A DNA stretch of 64,000 bases, from NCBI RefSeq assembly GCF_023715405.1, contig NZ_JAMBOC010000001.1:1302001-1366000 (forward strand). Reading direction: 5' to 3'. Each line of letters starts with the position of its first letter. The first letter of the stretch is position 1. Positions 18,643 to 27,839 of this stretch are shown here, one piece after another. The notes below the pieces were generated by a model. That model had not been told where the DNA came from. It ran no database searches and saw only the letters and a program-made list of their open reading frames with translations. Source of the stretch: Solibacillus isronensis. GTDB lineage: Bacteria > Bacillota > Bacilli > Bacillales_A > Planococcaceae. The translations under genes were made by a program, and so were the position numbers.

Positions 18643-19170
18643 TTACGCAGCAGGGTTTAATTCTAACTCTACTTTAATTTTGATATCTTTTCCTACCAGT
18701 ACGCCGCCTGTTTCTAAAGCAGCATTCCATGTCAATCCGAAATCTTCACGGTTGATTTTTGTTTCTGCTTCAAAACCATAAACTTCTACGCCCCATGGGT
18801 TTGTACCTTTACCACCGTATTCAACATCAAATGTTACCAGCTTTGTTACGTCTTTAATTGTTAAGTCACCAGTTACTTTGTAGTCATCGCCATCTTTTTC
18901 AATATTTGTTGCCGTAAACTTGATTTCCCCAAACTCTTCTGTGCTGAAGAAGTCTGCTGATTTTAGGTGATTATCGCGATCTTCATTGTTTGTATTTATG
19001 CTTGCTACATCCAGTTCAAAGCTGATTGATGCGGTAGTTAAATCTGTTAAGTCTGCGGCTTCCACGTTTGCCGTATAGTTATTGAATTGACCTTTAACTT
19101 TTGATACCATCATGTGTTTTACTTCAAAACCGATTGTTGAGTGTGTTTGATCGACTGTAAATGTTGACAT
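18643..19170 (-). CDS. YceI-family lipocalin-like protein
   Basis: A 175-residue protein spanning a full YceI domain (FTVDQTHSTIGFEVKHMMVSKVKGQF, INREDFGLTWN). YceI proteins are lipocalin-like barrels binding isoprenoids or other apolar molecules. No signal peptide is present, so it should be cytoplasmic. GGAGGAGA precedes the ATG. Two MhqR-like operators lie upstream, placing it in the electrophile/quinone response of this locus; that link is not one I know from B. subtilis. Confidence 0.9.
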   Translation of the reverse strand: MSTFTVDQTHSTIGFEVKHMMVSKVKGQFNNYTANVEAADLTDLTTASISFELDVASINTNNEDRDNHLKSADFFSTEEFGEIKFTATNIEKDGDDYKVTGDLTIKDVTKLVTFDVEYGGKGTNPWGVEVYGFEAETKINREDFGLTWNAALETGGVLVGKDIKIKVELELNPAA

Positions 19171-19189
19171 TTTATATTCTCCTCCAATT

Positions 19190-19207
19190 TATCTCGATTT
19201 CAAGATA
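19190..19207. promoter_or_regulatory. MhqR-type operator 1 upstream of yceI
   Basis: TATCTCGATTTCAAGATA, an imperfect copy of the MhqR palindrome, lies 20-37 bp before the yceI start. Confidence 0.7.
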
Positions 19208-19236
19208 TATACCCAAAATAAAATTTCGAAATTAAA

Positions 19237-19254
19237 TATCTCGAACTTGAGATA
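19237..19254. promoter_or_regulatory. MhqR-type operator 2 upstream of yceI
   Basis: TATCTCGAACTTGAGATA keeps both perfect half sites. Its centre is 47 bp from that of operator 1, so the two could bind cooperatively around one promoter. Confidence 0.75.
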
Positions 19255-19384
19255 AATATAACAAAGGTTTTACTCAACGTCAAGAGTATTTATTTAATTT
19301 TTTTATTTTAATTAATTTATGTTTTAATGATTGCTATCGCTTATCTCGGCGAGAATGCTTTTTTATAAAAAAATTTCTCCCTTT

Positions 19385-19409
19385 TTAAACTTTCCAACCA
19401 CATACCGTC
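19385..19409 (+). promoter_or_regulatory. Candidate autoregulatory ECF promoter of sigV
   Basis: TTAAAC (19385-19390) is 15 bp before CGTC (19406-19409), the element pair used by ECF sigma factors of the SigV/SigW type (TGAAAC...CGTC). It lies 42 bp before the sigV start. Confidence 0.5.
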
Positions 19410-19450
19410 GTCTTATAATTGTCGACAGAGTAAAAAAGGAGCTTCAAGGA

Positions 19451-19948
19451 ATGATGGAAGAATTAAAAGATGCATTTATTACATTTATCCGTACCCAGAA
19501 AAATTCGCTATATAGACTCGCGTATAGCTATACAAAAAACGAGCAGGATGCGCTCGATGTGGTGCAAGACAGCATTCAAAAAGGTTGGCTCGCACTTGAG
19601 AGACTGACAAATCGGGATCAATTGAAAAGCTGGTTTTATACGATTTTAGTGCGAACGGCAATTGATTTACTGCGCAAACAAAAGCGGATCGAGCTCATTG
19701 GAGACGAGTCTTTACTGCAATTATCAGAGCAAGATACATACTGCAATCTTGATTTACAGCAGGCTTTACATCATTTACCTCTGCAGCTGCGTGAGGTAAT
19801 CGTGCTGCGCTATTTTGAGGATTTGAAAATCGAAGACGTCGCGCATATTTTGGCGATTCCTCTAAGCACCGCAAAATCCAGGCTTTATAAAGCATTAAAA
19901 CTATTAAAAATTGAGCTAGAGACGGAGGAGAATCCGAGTAATGAATGA
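19451..19948 (+). CDS. sigV: ECF RNA polymerase sigma factor, SigV-like
   Basis: A 165-residue ECF sigma factor. Region 2 (LYRLAYSYTKNEQDALDVVQDSI) and region 4 (LPLQLREVIVLRYFEDLKIEDVAHILAIPLSTAKSRLYKAL) are complete and the length matches B. subtilis SigV (166). I start at ATG 19451, nine bases after AAGGAG, and reject the longer frame because it runs through the probable promoter. Overlap with an RsiV-type anti-sigma gene fixes the identity: lysozyme-induced cell-envelope stress. The oatA gene that accompanies sigV in B. subtilis is absent here. Confidence 0.88.
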   Translation: MMEELKDAFITFIRTQKNSLYRLAYSYTKNEQDALDVVQDSIQKGWLALERLTNRDQLKSWFYTILVRTAIDLLRKQKRIELIGDESLLQLSEQDTYCNLDLQQALHHLPLQLREVIVLRYFEDLKIEDVAHILAIPLSTAKSRLYKALKLLKIELETEENPSNE

Positions 19949-20813
19949 TAAGTTAGTAAATTTAAAAGAACAATATAACAATGTACCAATTCCAAAGGAG
20001 CTAGAGTCGTTAATCGAAAAAAATCTGCAGTATCCTCCTAAGAAGAGCAAACGCAAACTGCCCATTTTTTTAACATCAGTTGTCGCGGCGGCAGTACTAT
20101 TCACAGTCGGCCTGAATACAAATCCAGCAATGGCAAAAAGTTTGGTAGATATACCAGTTATCGGTCAAGTCGTACAAGTACTTACATTTACTAAATATGA
20201 AATGGAAAAAGATGCATATACTGCAGAAATTCAAGTACCTAAAATTTCGGGTTCCTCTGCTGACATCGAGGCATTGAATGAAAAATATGCCGAGGAAGGT
20301 AAAACACTTTATGAGCAATTTAAGGCGGATATAGAGGAAATGGAAGCTGGAAATATGTCACTAAGTAGCGGCTATGTTATTGAAACGGATACAGATGAAA
20401 TACTGTCATTTGGACGCTATGTAGAAGTCATTGGCGCATCATCTTCTACTGTTATGAAGTATACGACGATTGATAAAAATGCTGAAACAGTTATTACATT
20501 ACCCAGTCTTTTTAAAAATGATCGCTACATCGAAATTATTAGTCGCTATATAGAGGAAGAACTGCGCAATAGAATGATTGAAACAGAAGGGTCTGACATG
20601 TACTGGATTGGTGGAACAGAGTATCATGATGAATCATTCGGTGTGTTTGTAGGCATTACGCCTGACCAAAACTTCTATATTACCGAAGATGGTAAACTTG
20701 TGCTGTCGTTTGATGAATTTGAAATAGCTCCGGGATATATGGGACTTGTCACTGTTGAAATTCCAACAAAGTTGCTTCAAGACGTGCTTGTAAGCAATAT
20801 ATATATTAAGTAA
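19941..20813 (+). CDS. rsiV: RsiV-like anti-sigma factor (DUF4163/DUF3298)
   Basis: A 290-residue membrane protein that would hold SigV inactive. It has a cytoplasmic N-terminus of about 42 residues, one transmembrane helix (LPIFLTSVVAAAVLFTVGL), and an extracellular domain with the PdaC/RsiV-type N-terminal part and a C-terminal DUF3298 (WIGGTEYHDESFGVFVGITP, DEFEIAPGYMG). In B. subtilis RsiV binds lysozyme and is then cleaved by signal peptidase and RasP. The residues after the membrane helix, NTNPAMAKSL, look like a signal-peptidase site, consistent with that mechanism. It overlaps sigV by 8 bp. Confidence 0.88.
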   Translation: MNDKLVNLKEQYNNVPIPKELESLIEKNLQYPPKKSKRKLPIFLTSVVAAAVLFTVGLNTNPAMAKSLVDIPVIGQVVQVLTFTKYEMEKDAYTAEIQVPKISGSSADIEALNEKYAEEGKTLYEQFKADIEEMEAGNMSLSSGYVIETDTDEILSFGRYVEVIGASSSTVMKYTTIDKNAETVITLPSLFKNDRYIEIISRYIEEELRNRMIETEGSDMYWIGGTEYHDESFGVFVGITPDQNFYITEDGKLVLSFDEFEIAPGYMGLVTVEIPTKLLQDVLVSNIYIK

Positions 20814-20819
20814 TGAAAT

Positions 20820-20855
20820 AAGCAGGTGTATCCTTTTAAATGGTTACACCTGCTT
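20820..20855 (+). terminator. Terminator of sigV-rsiV
   Basis: A 14-bp stem with one mismatch (AAGCAGGTGTATCC with GGTTACACCTGCTT) followed by TCTTG, just after the rsiV stop. Confidence 0.75.
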
Positions 20856-20975
20856 TCTTGTCTTCTGTAGTACGCCATAATATCGGTCATTCACGAAATA
20901 GAACTTTTTAAAAATGTGATGAAGTTATATGACACTAATATAATCCATCCTATTAGCTAGACATATATTTTCCGA

Positions 20976-21905
20976 TTAGATTTCGTATTCAATAACAACT
21001 TCTTTACTATTGCTAATATTCGGTGATGGCTGCGAATTATAAACACGTGAATATGGCGGAACCGAATAAGTCAGCCAAATATTACTGCCAAGCACCGTGT
21101 CATGACCAATTGTCGTTTTCCCGCCTAAAATTGTGGCACCAGCGTAGATGACAACATTATCCTCAATATTCGGATGACGTTTGACACCTTTTATCGGGTT
21201 TCCGTTTTCATCGAGCGGGAAACTTAAAGCACCTAACGTTACACCTTGATAGATTTTAACATTGTTACCGATTGTACATGTTTCACCAACAACAACACCT
21301 GTACCGTGGTCAATGAAAAATGAATGGCCGATTTTCGCCCCTGGATGAATATCGATTCCTGTTAACTGGTGTGCATATTCAGACATAATACGCGGTACGA
21401 TTGTAACATCCATTTTATATAGCTCATGTGCGATTCGGTGGATAAATACAGCGCGGATTGACGGGTAGCTTAACATGATTTCTTCTGTCGATGTAGCAGC
21501 CGGATCTCCGTTATAAGCAGCCTGGATATCTGTTTGAATCGTTTCACGGATTTCCGGGAAACGGTCCATTAACTTCATCACAACATGATCCGCTTTTTCT
21601 CGGCATTGGCCATCACAATTATCAAAGTTTTGGTAAACTAATACTTTTTCGATAATATCACGCAAATCCAATGCTGATTGACGAAGGTTATTATTCAGTT
21701 TCATCAGTGTACGTGTTTCATCGACAACTCCTTGATTATAAATCGTCGGGAAGAAAACCTCATAAAAACTATCCAATATATGATGGATTTGATCACGGCC
21801 CGTGAATCCAATCGATTTTTCAACTTCAATATGTTTTTTGTTATAGTCGATTAACTTATTTGCGATTGTTGATGTTTCTTTATTTAACCAGTCCTCGATT
21901 TTCAT
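20976..21905 (-). CDS. cysE: Serine O-acetyltransferase (CysE/EpsC type)
   Basis: A 309-residue acetyltransferase making O-acetylserine from serine and acetyl-CoA, the first step of cysteine synthesis. The left-handed beta-helix hexapeptides are clear (GIDIHPGAKIGHSFFIDHGTG, then VVGETCTIGNNVKIYQGVTLG). The long N-terminal helical region with a CDGQC-like segment marks the longer EpsC-type branch rather than the 217-residue B. subtilis CysE. AAGGAG precedes the ATG. It stands alone, without cysS or cysK. Confidence 0.87.
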   Translation of the reverse strand: MKIEDWLNKETSTIANKLIDYNKKHIEVEKSIGFTGRDQIHHILDSFYEVFFPTIYNQGVVDETRTLMKLNNNLRQSALDLRDIIEKVLVYQNFDNCDGQCREKADHVVMKLMDRFPEIRETIQTDIQAAYNGDPAATSTEEIMLSYPSIRAVFIHRIAHELYKMDVTIVPRIMSEYAHQLTGIDIHPGAKIGHSFFIDHGTGVVVGETCTIGNNVKIYQGVTLGALSFPLDENGNPIKGVKRHPNIEDNVVIYAGATILGGKTTIGHDTVLGSNIWLTYSVPPYSRVYNSQPSPNISNSKEVVIEYEI

Positions 21906-22032
21906 GTTAAAACTCCTTTTCTATTTAAAATACATAGTAATGAAGATTATACTACACAAAACGCGCAGTTTGGTCCTTCTTTTCAAAATTGTAAAGCAGC
22001 CCAGGAGCAATAGCCAGTAAAGAGCTTATACT

Positions 22033-22989
22033 CTATTTATCACGCAAAACAAATTGCGGAATAATACGAATATATATAAGCTCCCCTATAATCTCAACAA
22101 TTGTCTGGGTTACAATAACCGCTACAACGAGCAAACGGATTTCTTCAGGCAATGCAAGTGCAAACGGTAATACAACAAGTGAATTACGTGTCGATCCGCT
22201 AAAGATCAGTGCACGGCCAGTACGGATATCAAGCTTCAGCCATTTCCCGACCATCTTTGAGATAAAAGGCATAATGATCATAAATACTATGTAAATGGGT
22301 ATCACTTTTAGTATCCATTCAAATGAACCCGCCAATCTGCCAATTTGTGAAGCAACTATTACAAAAAGAGTGAAAGCCATGAATGGTACCGGAAGCCAGG
22401 AAGACATCTCATAAACACGCCCCCCCTCTTTCGATAAGAGCTGTACAATCAGTGCAACACTTAATGGCAATACAATAAATGTGACAAATGCTTTAACAAA
22501 TGGCGCGACCTCTACTACATTTGCCGCCTGTTCGCCGATAAACAGCCATAAATAAAACGGCAGTAACAGCATTTGTGCAACAAATAAAAAAGGTGTCGCA
22601 CTGAGCATCGCTTTTTCATTCCCCTTGCCAAGCGCTGTAAATACAATTACGTAATCTATGCATGGGGTGAGTAAAACTAGATAAACACCTAATAATAGTG
22701 GCGGATAATCTGGAATAAAGAACGTCAGCCCCCATACGACAATCGGTACCGCAATAAAATTCACTATACAGAGGGCGTAAAAAAAGCGTCGGTTTGATAA
22801 AGATTCTTTCAAAGCAGCAAAAGGAATTAGAACAAACATACTGTACATTAAGATGCCAAGGAAAATCGGGATTAAATTTTCCAGTTGACTTTGGAACTGT
22901 GAAAAATTCAATCCTATAAATCCCGCCAATAATAAAGTTATGATATATATTGTTACTTGGTTCTTTTCCAGTTTATCTTTTGAAATCAT
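22033..22989 (-). CDS. Arsenic resistance/BASS-family exporter (ACR3-like)
   Basis: A 318-residue, ten-helix transporter of the bile-acid/arsenite family. The stretch LTPCIDYVIVFTALGKGNEKAM has the conserved cysteine region of ACR3 proteins, and RTGRALIFSGSTRNSLVVLPFALALP is its other signature. No arsR or arsC is nearby, so arsenite is a family-based guess; other BASS substrates are possible. Confidence 0.78.
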   Translation of the reverse strand: MISKDKLEKNQVTIYIITLLLAGFIGLNFSQFQSQLENLIPIFLGILMYSMFVLIPFAALKESLSNRRFFYALCIVNFIAVPIVVWGLTFFIPDYPPLLLGVYLVLLTPCIDYVIVFTALGKGNEKAMLSATPFLFVAQMLLLPFYLWLFIGEQAANVVEVAPFVKAFVTFIVLPLSVALIVQLLSKEGGRVYEMSSWLPVPFMAFTLFVIVASQIGRLAGSFEWILKVIPIYIVFMIIMPFISKMVGKWLKLDIRTGRALIFSGSTRNSLVVLPFALALPEEIRLLVVAVIVTQTIVEIIGELIYIRIIPQFVLRDK

Positions 22990-23180
22990 GACAAAAACTC
23001 CTTTATCCGATTGAATTCCATCGAGAACATGTTATCCTTTTATTTCTTCATTTACAAACTGTTCTCTTCATCCTCTTATTATTTAGTAATTTATTTTCAA
23101 AAAAAGAATGAATGACCAGCAAACTATAATATAATTAATTCATTAGTCAAAATAATCTGAAGGTAAAGGGAGAATTATTC

Positions 23181-24881
23181 ATGTCTCATGCGAAGAGTGT
23201 TAACTATTATAAACAATTAATTGATTTGAAAGATGTCGAAGGAATCGAAGCCCGGTTTCAACGTTTCCTTGATGTTTCAATTGAATCCATAACTGATCTG
23301 GAAAATTGGATTGAGGATGAAAAGAAGTTACGTTTTGAAATTGAAGAAGCGTTGACAGGCCACCTAGTCGACTTCTACCGAAATACAGAAGATCCCGATA
23401 TTAAATCCACTTACCTTCACGATCAGCAAATCATTCAGCCTCTGTTAATGAAATACGAGGCAAAGCTGAATGAAAAATGCTGTGAATCACCTTATTTCAA
23501 TGAATTAGATGAAAAACATTACGGCTTAATGCGACGTTTTAGGGAATCAAAAGTGAAACTGTTTAGAGAAGAAAATATCCCGCTGTTTGTAAAGGAACAA
23601 GAACTAAGCACAAAGTATAGTGAAATTATGGGCGGACTGACAGTTGAATGGGATGGAGAAGAAAAACCTTTTCCGTTTATCGAATCCCAGCTGGATAATT
23701 TGGACAGAAGCGTTCGGGAAAAAGCTTATCATTTAATTAGATCTGCCTACCGTCAAATTAAACCTGAAACGGATGCACTCATGAATGAGCTCGTTCAGCT
23801 ACGCCACCAAATCGCAATCAATGCTGGCTTTGATAATTACCGTGATTATATGTTTGTCGCAAAAAACCGTGAGTACACTATCCGGGATTGTTATGACTTT
23901 CATGAAAATGTTGAAAAGCATATTATTCCGGCTTGGAACAGGCTTGCAGATGTTTTCAAGTCTAAACTTGGTGTCGATACATATCGCCCATGGGATAACA
24001 CCGCAAAACTGCTGAAAAATCCGCCTTACGCTGAAACGTCCGTGCTTTTGGACGGTGTTGCTGAAATGTTAGGAAAGACCGACCCGTATTTTTCTGACCG
24101 TTTGGAGTACATGAGAGCAAATGGATTGCTTGATCTTGGAGACCGTAAAGGTAAAAGTCCGGGTGGCTTCTGTGTCCCTTTACCTGTATCCGGGGATACA
24201 TTCGTTTTTGCAAACTTTAGTCCTTCCTTTTTCTCGCTCATTGCATTAATTCATGAAATGGGCCATGCGGTGAATGGTTACCTCCAAGCTTCAGAGCAAG
24301 GCCCGATTGAAGAATTCCAGTGGCGGGCGGAAGTAGCTGAATTGTATTCACACGGAATGGAATTGTTATTATTGGATAAGTTTGACCTGTTTTATCCGGA
24401 AGAAGAGGAATTCAAAAGCGCGCAACGTGAAGAGCTGAGACGGGCATTTACGATGTTATTCGGTCCATTATCAGGAGACCTTTTCCAGCACTGGATGTAT
24501 ACAAATCCTCAGCATACTGCGCAGGAACGTGATGAAATGTTCTATGAAATTTCAAAACGTTACGGCTTGAACCCAGTCGACACTAATGGATATGAAGAGG
24601 AAATTGGCATGAGCTGGATCGGTACGCTGCACTTTATTCAATACCCTTTCTATGATATTGAATACTCGATGTCAATGCTCGGTGCGCTTCAATTACTTGA
24701 AAAATATCAACAGAATCCCCAGCAGGCTGTCGAATTTTATAAAAAAGGTGCAAGTGCCGATTACAATCAATCCATTGCAGCGGTTTACAAAGAGACTGGC
24801 GTTGATTTTGACTTTTCAGAGTCAACTGTAAAACGAATGGGTGAATTCTTGGAAAAAGTGATTCAGGATATTAATTCATAA
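23181..24881 (+). CDS. M3-family oligoendopeptidase (PepF-like)
   Basis: A 566-residue zinc peptidase of the thimet/oligoendopeptidase F family. The active site LIHEMGHAVNGYLQ (His358, Glu359, His362) and the downstream zinc glutamate in EFQWRAEVAELYSHGMELL are intact, and the C-terminal ISKRYGLNPVDTNGYEEEIGMSW is typical. It cleaves short cytosolic peptides. GGGAG precedes the ATG; a terminator follows the stop. Confidence 0.92.
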   Translation: MSHAKSVNYYKQLIDLKDVEGIEARFQRFLDVSIESITDLENWIEDEKKLRFEIEEALTGHLVDFYRNTEDPDIKSTYLHDQQIIQPLLMKYEAKLNEKCCESPYFNELDEKHYGLMRRFRESKVKLFREENIPLFVKEQELSTKYSEIMGGLTVEWDGEEKPFPFIESQLDNLDRSVREKAYHLIRSAYRQIKPETDALMNELVQLRHQIAINAGFDNYRDYMFVAKNREYTIRDCYDFHENVEKHIIPAWNRLADVFKSKLGVDTYRPWDNTAKLLKNPPYAETSVLLDGVAEMLGKTDPYFSDRLEYMRANGLLDLGDRKGKSPGGFCVPLPVSGDTFVFANFSPSFFSLIALIHEMGHAVNGYLQASEQGPIEEFQWRAEVAELYSHGMELLLLDKFDLFYPEEEEFKSAQREELRRAFTMLFGPLSGDLFQHWMYTNPQHTAQERDEMFYEISKRYGLNPVDTNGYEEEIGMSWIGTLHFIQYPFYDIEYSMSMLGALQLLEKYQQNPQQAVEFYKKGASADYNQSIAAVYKETGVDFDFSESTVKRMGEFLEKVIQDINS

Positions 24882-24921
24882 CCGGTGTAGAACAATATGA
24901 AAGAAGCTAGGATATAAACCA

Positions 24922-24957
24922 AAAATGCTATTTTCCTCTGGGAAAAATAGCATTTTT
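24922..24957. terminator. Terminator shared by pepF-like gene and Bce permease gene
   Basis: A 14-bp perfect stem (AAAAATGCTATTTT with AAAATAGCATTTTT) with U-runs possible in both directions; no other terminator lies before the leftward permease stop. Confidence 0.8.
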
Positions 24958-25052
24958 TTGCTAAGCGGTAAAAATCCCCATTTCTTAGTAAGGGTTTCTA
25001 CAATGATCAAACATACCTAACCTCTTCTTTTAATTAAAGCTCTTCCTGTTAC

Positions 25053-27062
25053 CTAGTTACTTCCTTTAACAATGTTCTTAACACCGACATACGTTGCATA
25101 GAAATACCCGCCATATATAATGACAAGAATTATTGAACTGATTAGGACGCTTTCGTAGTTGAAATGGAACATTCCGCTTACCGCCTTGATTCCGACAATG
25201 GAATGAATGACAGCCAGTCCTAAAGGGAGTAAAAAATAGATGAGACATTGTTTTAATATAGCCCCATTTATCATTTTATCCGTGACACCGATTTTCTTCA
25301 GTGATTTATAGCGTTCCAAGCTGTCACTTGCGTCAGATAACTGCTGCAATGCCATTACAGCTGCGCTCGATATAATAAAGATGAGCCCTAAAAACAGGCC
25401 AAGGAATATAAATAATGCTGCTGAACCCTTTTCTTGCTCTTTAATCTGATTTTCTGTACTTCCAATGACTAATCCTGGATTAATGGATCTATATTTATTT
25501 TCATCAAGGTCATTAAACAGGGTTGTAAATTTCTCTTCTGATTTTTCAATGTAGCGATCTTCATATATTACATTAAAACTTGTATACTCTAATTGAAGGT
25601 TTCCTGTAAAATTATCAGGAATAATAAGATAAAAGAAGTTACTGCCCCTGTTAATTTTTATATTTTCTTCAATAGGCGCATCATTTTTTATTTTATATGC
25701 TTTATCCTCAATGATAATATTTTCTTCATTTTTCATATACTCAGGCAAAGCTTGAATCATCTTGCCATAGGTTGATACAACGAGTATTTCGTCTTCCTTT
25801 AAATCAACAGACTCTTGCCCCGTCAGATTGATAATTGCATTATAATCCGATATTTTTAGTGCAGATACCGGACCATACATGTAATTTTCCTGTATAGCAA
25901 TCTTTTCCTCGTCGCTTAAATACTGTGCTAACAGATCCTCAATCGTTAAATCAAGAAGATATTCATCAAAGAAGGCATGTTTTTCATATGCTTCAAATGT
26001 AAAGTCTATATTGTTTAAGTAAGCTTCAATATCATTTACCGCAGGATCCTCTTCCTCTTGATTAACAACAAGAAATGCCGAAGCATCAAAAGGAGTTGTA
26101 TTTGCTGTATTTTTATCAATCGTTCCTTTTAAATCAAACGCGGTAAAGATGAGTGAAATAGTTAAAAAAAGCATTAGACTGATAATTGTCATCGAAAGAA
26201 AGTTCGTGTTGACCTTATTGTTTATTTGTCTTAAGACAAAAATATTTATATTTTTAAAATAGAACCCCTTATTCTTTTGCGCAATTTGTATAAAGAAGCT
26301 CGATAGGCTGAAAAAGAATAGGAGCGTTCCAAAGACCCCCATTAAGATCGTAATTATCAGATCCGTATCTTCAGCATTTAAGCCTGTCTCTAGGATTCTC
26401 ATATATGCGAATATCAGAAATGCTACTGATAAAATAAAGGTTAGCACTGATACGAAAGGATTTTTCAGTTTTACTTCTTCATTACGTTTTGAAGCATTTA
26501 ACATATCGATCAGTTTGTATTTGGAAATCGTAAACTGGTTGAAAATCATGACAAGTAAATAGATGATGCCAAAGTAGACAATCGATTTCATCATGGCGCC
26601 AAATGAAAAAACAAACTTATATTTATCAAGATCCATAGACAGGATGTTTGCCGTCAGCACTGACAGACCCTGCGATACAATAATCCCAAGTCCAATACCT
26701 ACGATTAAAGAGACTACACCGATTAGGAGAGTTTCGACAATTAAAATTCTCGAGATTTTCCCTTTTGACATACCTAATGTCATGTATAAGCCAAGTTCTC
26801 TTTTCCGCTTTTTAATCAAAAAGTTATTGGCGTATACAATCAAACCTCCAAGAATAACTGATACAAACACTGATGTTCCAGACATAAGCAATTCCAATGA
26901 TTCACGAAAAATCGTATTCTTATTCATTTCCTGGATAGCATATTGCGAGTCAAGAGAGTTGAAACTGTAAAATATACACACTCCCAGAGTTAATGTCAGA
27001 AAATAGATTGAATAATCCTTAAAGCTTCTTTTAACATTGTTGATTGCGATTTTAGAGAACAT
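25053..27062 (-). CDS. BceB-type FtsX-like ABC transporter permease
   Basis: A 669-residue permease with the ten-helix Bce architecture: an FtsX block near residues 55-200, a further helix group, a large extracellular domain of about 200 residues (roughly 330-520), and a C-terminal three-helix FtsX block. These permeases remove or sense peptide antibiotics such as bacitracin and signal directly to a small histidine kinase. The start is ATG 27062, overlapping the ATPase stop by 11 bp and preceded by GGAGG; the TTG and ATG upstream lie too near that site. Confidence 0.9.
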   Translation of the reverse strand: MFSKIAINNVKRSFKDYSIYFLTLTLGVCIFYSFNSLDSQYAIQEMNKNTIFRESLELLMSGTSVFVSVILGGLIVYANNFLIKKRKRELGLYMTLGMSKGKISRILIVETLLIGVVSLIVGIGLGIIVSQGLSVLTANILSMDLDKYKFVFSFGAMMKSIVYFGIIYLLVMIFNQFTISKYKLIDMLNASKRNEEVKLKNPFVSVLTFILSVAFLIFAYMRILETGLNAEDTDLIITILMGVFGTLLFFFSLSSFFIQIAQKNKGFYFKNINIFVLRQINNKVNTNFLSMTIISLMLFLTISLIFTAFDLKGTIDKNTANTTPFDASAFLVVNQEEEDPAVNDIEAYLNNIDFTFEAYEKHAFFDEYLLDLTIEDLLAQYLSDEEKIAIQENYMYGPVSALKISDYNAIINLTGQESVDLKEDEILVVSTYGKMIQALPEYMKNEENIIIEDKAYKIKNDAPIEENIKINRGSNFFYLIIPDNFTGNLQLEYTSFNVIYEDRYIEKSEEKFTTLFNDLDENKYRSINPGLVIGSTENQIKEQEKGSAALFIFLGLFLGLIFIISSAAVMALQQLSDASDSLERYKSLKKIGVTDKMINGAILKQCLIYFLLPLGLAVIHSIVGIKAVSGMFHFNYESVLISSIILVIIYGGYFYATYVGVKNIVKGSN

Positions 27063-27819
27063 TGCTAACATCGCCTCCAAGTAAAGTCACTACTTCAATG
27101 ATTTTATTAAAGAATTCCTTTCTCGTATCATTTCCGCGCACGAGCTCATTAAAGATCCGACCATCTTTTATAAACAAGATCCTATTGGCATAACTTGCCG
27201 TAAACGAGTCATGGGTAACCATCAAAATTGTTGACTGGTATTCTTTATTCAGCTTTTCAAAGGAATCCAACAATAATCGTGATGATTTTGAGTCAAGTGC
27301 ACCCGTTGGTTCATCGGCTAAAATGAGGGAAGGCTCAGTTACAATCGCTCTTGCACAAGCGACTCTTTGCTTTTGGCCTCCCGATAATTGAAATGGAAAT
27401 TTGCTAAGGATGCCCGAAATATCAAGCTTTTCCGCAACGGCTTTAATGAGTTGATCGATTTCCATTGCTTCTCTTTTTTGAATCGTCAAAGCCAAAGCAA
27501 TGTTTTCATAAGCTGTCAGAGTATCCAGCAGATTAAAATCCTGAAAGATAAAACCTAACTCGTCCCGTCTGAATGCTTCAAGCCCTTTCTTCTTTAAAGT
27601 TGTAATATCCTGATTATTGATAATTATTTTGCCAGTTGTAACATGATCAATTGTCGAAATACAATTCAGGAGCGTTGTCTTTCCGCTCCCTGAAGGACCC
27701 ATAATTCCTAAAAATTCACCTTCATTTACTTTAAAGCTGATATTATCTATTGCTTTTGTAATATTACCTTTGTTTCCGTAGTATTTTTCAATTTTTTCTA
27801 CACTTAATATCGGTTGCAT
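27052..27819 (-). CDS. BceA-type ABC transporter ATPase
   Basis: A 255-residue ATPase of the MacB/LolD-like class that partners with Bce permeases. Walker A GPSGSGKTT, Q-loop FQDFNLL, signature LSGGQKQRVACARA, Walker B LILADEPTGALDS and the switch histidine MVTHD are all present. GGAGG precedes the ATG. It forms an operon with the permease downstream and a small membrane-anchored protein upstream. Confidence 0.93.
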   Translation of the reverse strand: MQPILSVEKIEKYYGNKGNITKAIDNISFKVNEGEFLGIMGPSGSGKTTLLNCISTIDHVTTGKIIINNQDITTLKKKGLEAFRRDELGFIFQDFNLLDTLTAYENIALALTIQKREAMEIDQLIKAVAEKLDISGILSKFPFQLSGGQKQRVACARAIVTEPSLILADEPTGALDSKSSRLLLDSFEKLNKEYQSTILMVTHDSFTASYANRILFIKDGRIFNELVRGNDTRKEFFNKIIEVVTLLGGDVSNVL

Positions 27820-27839
27820 GCTTTTCCTCCAAGATACAT

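Noticed and set aside
19342..19355. TATCTCGGCGAGAA near the sigV gene as a fourth MhqR operator
   Set aside because: The half sites are separated by only two or three bases instead of six, so it does not fit the 18-bp palindrome.
24026..24241. Minus-strand frames inside the oligoendopeptidase gene
   Set aside because: Shadows of the M3 peptidase coding sequence with no ribosome site or family pattern.
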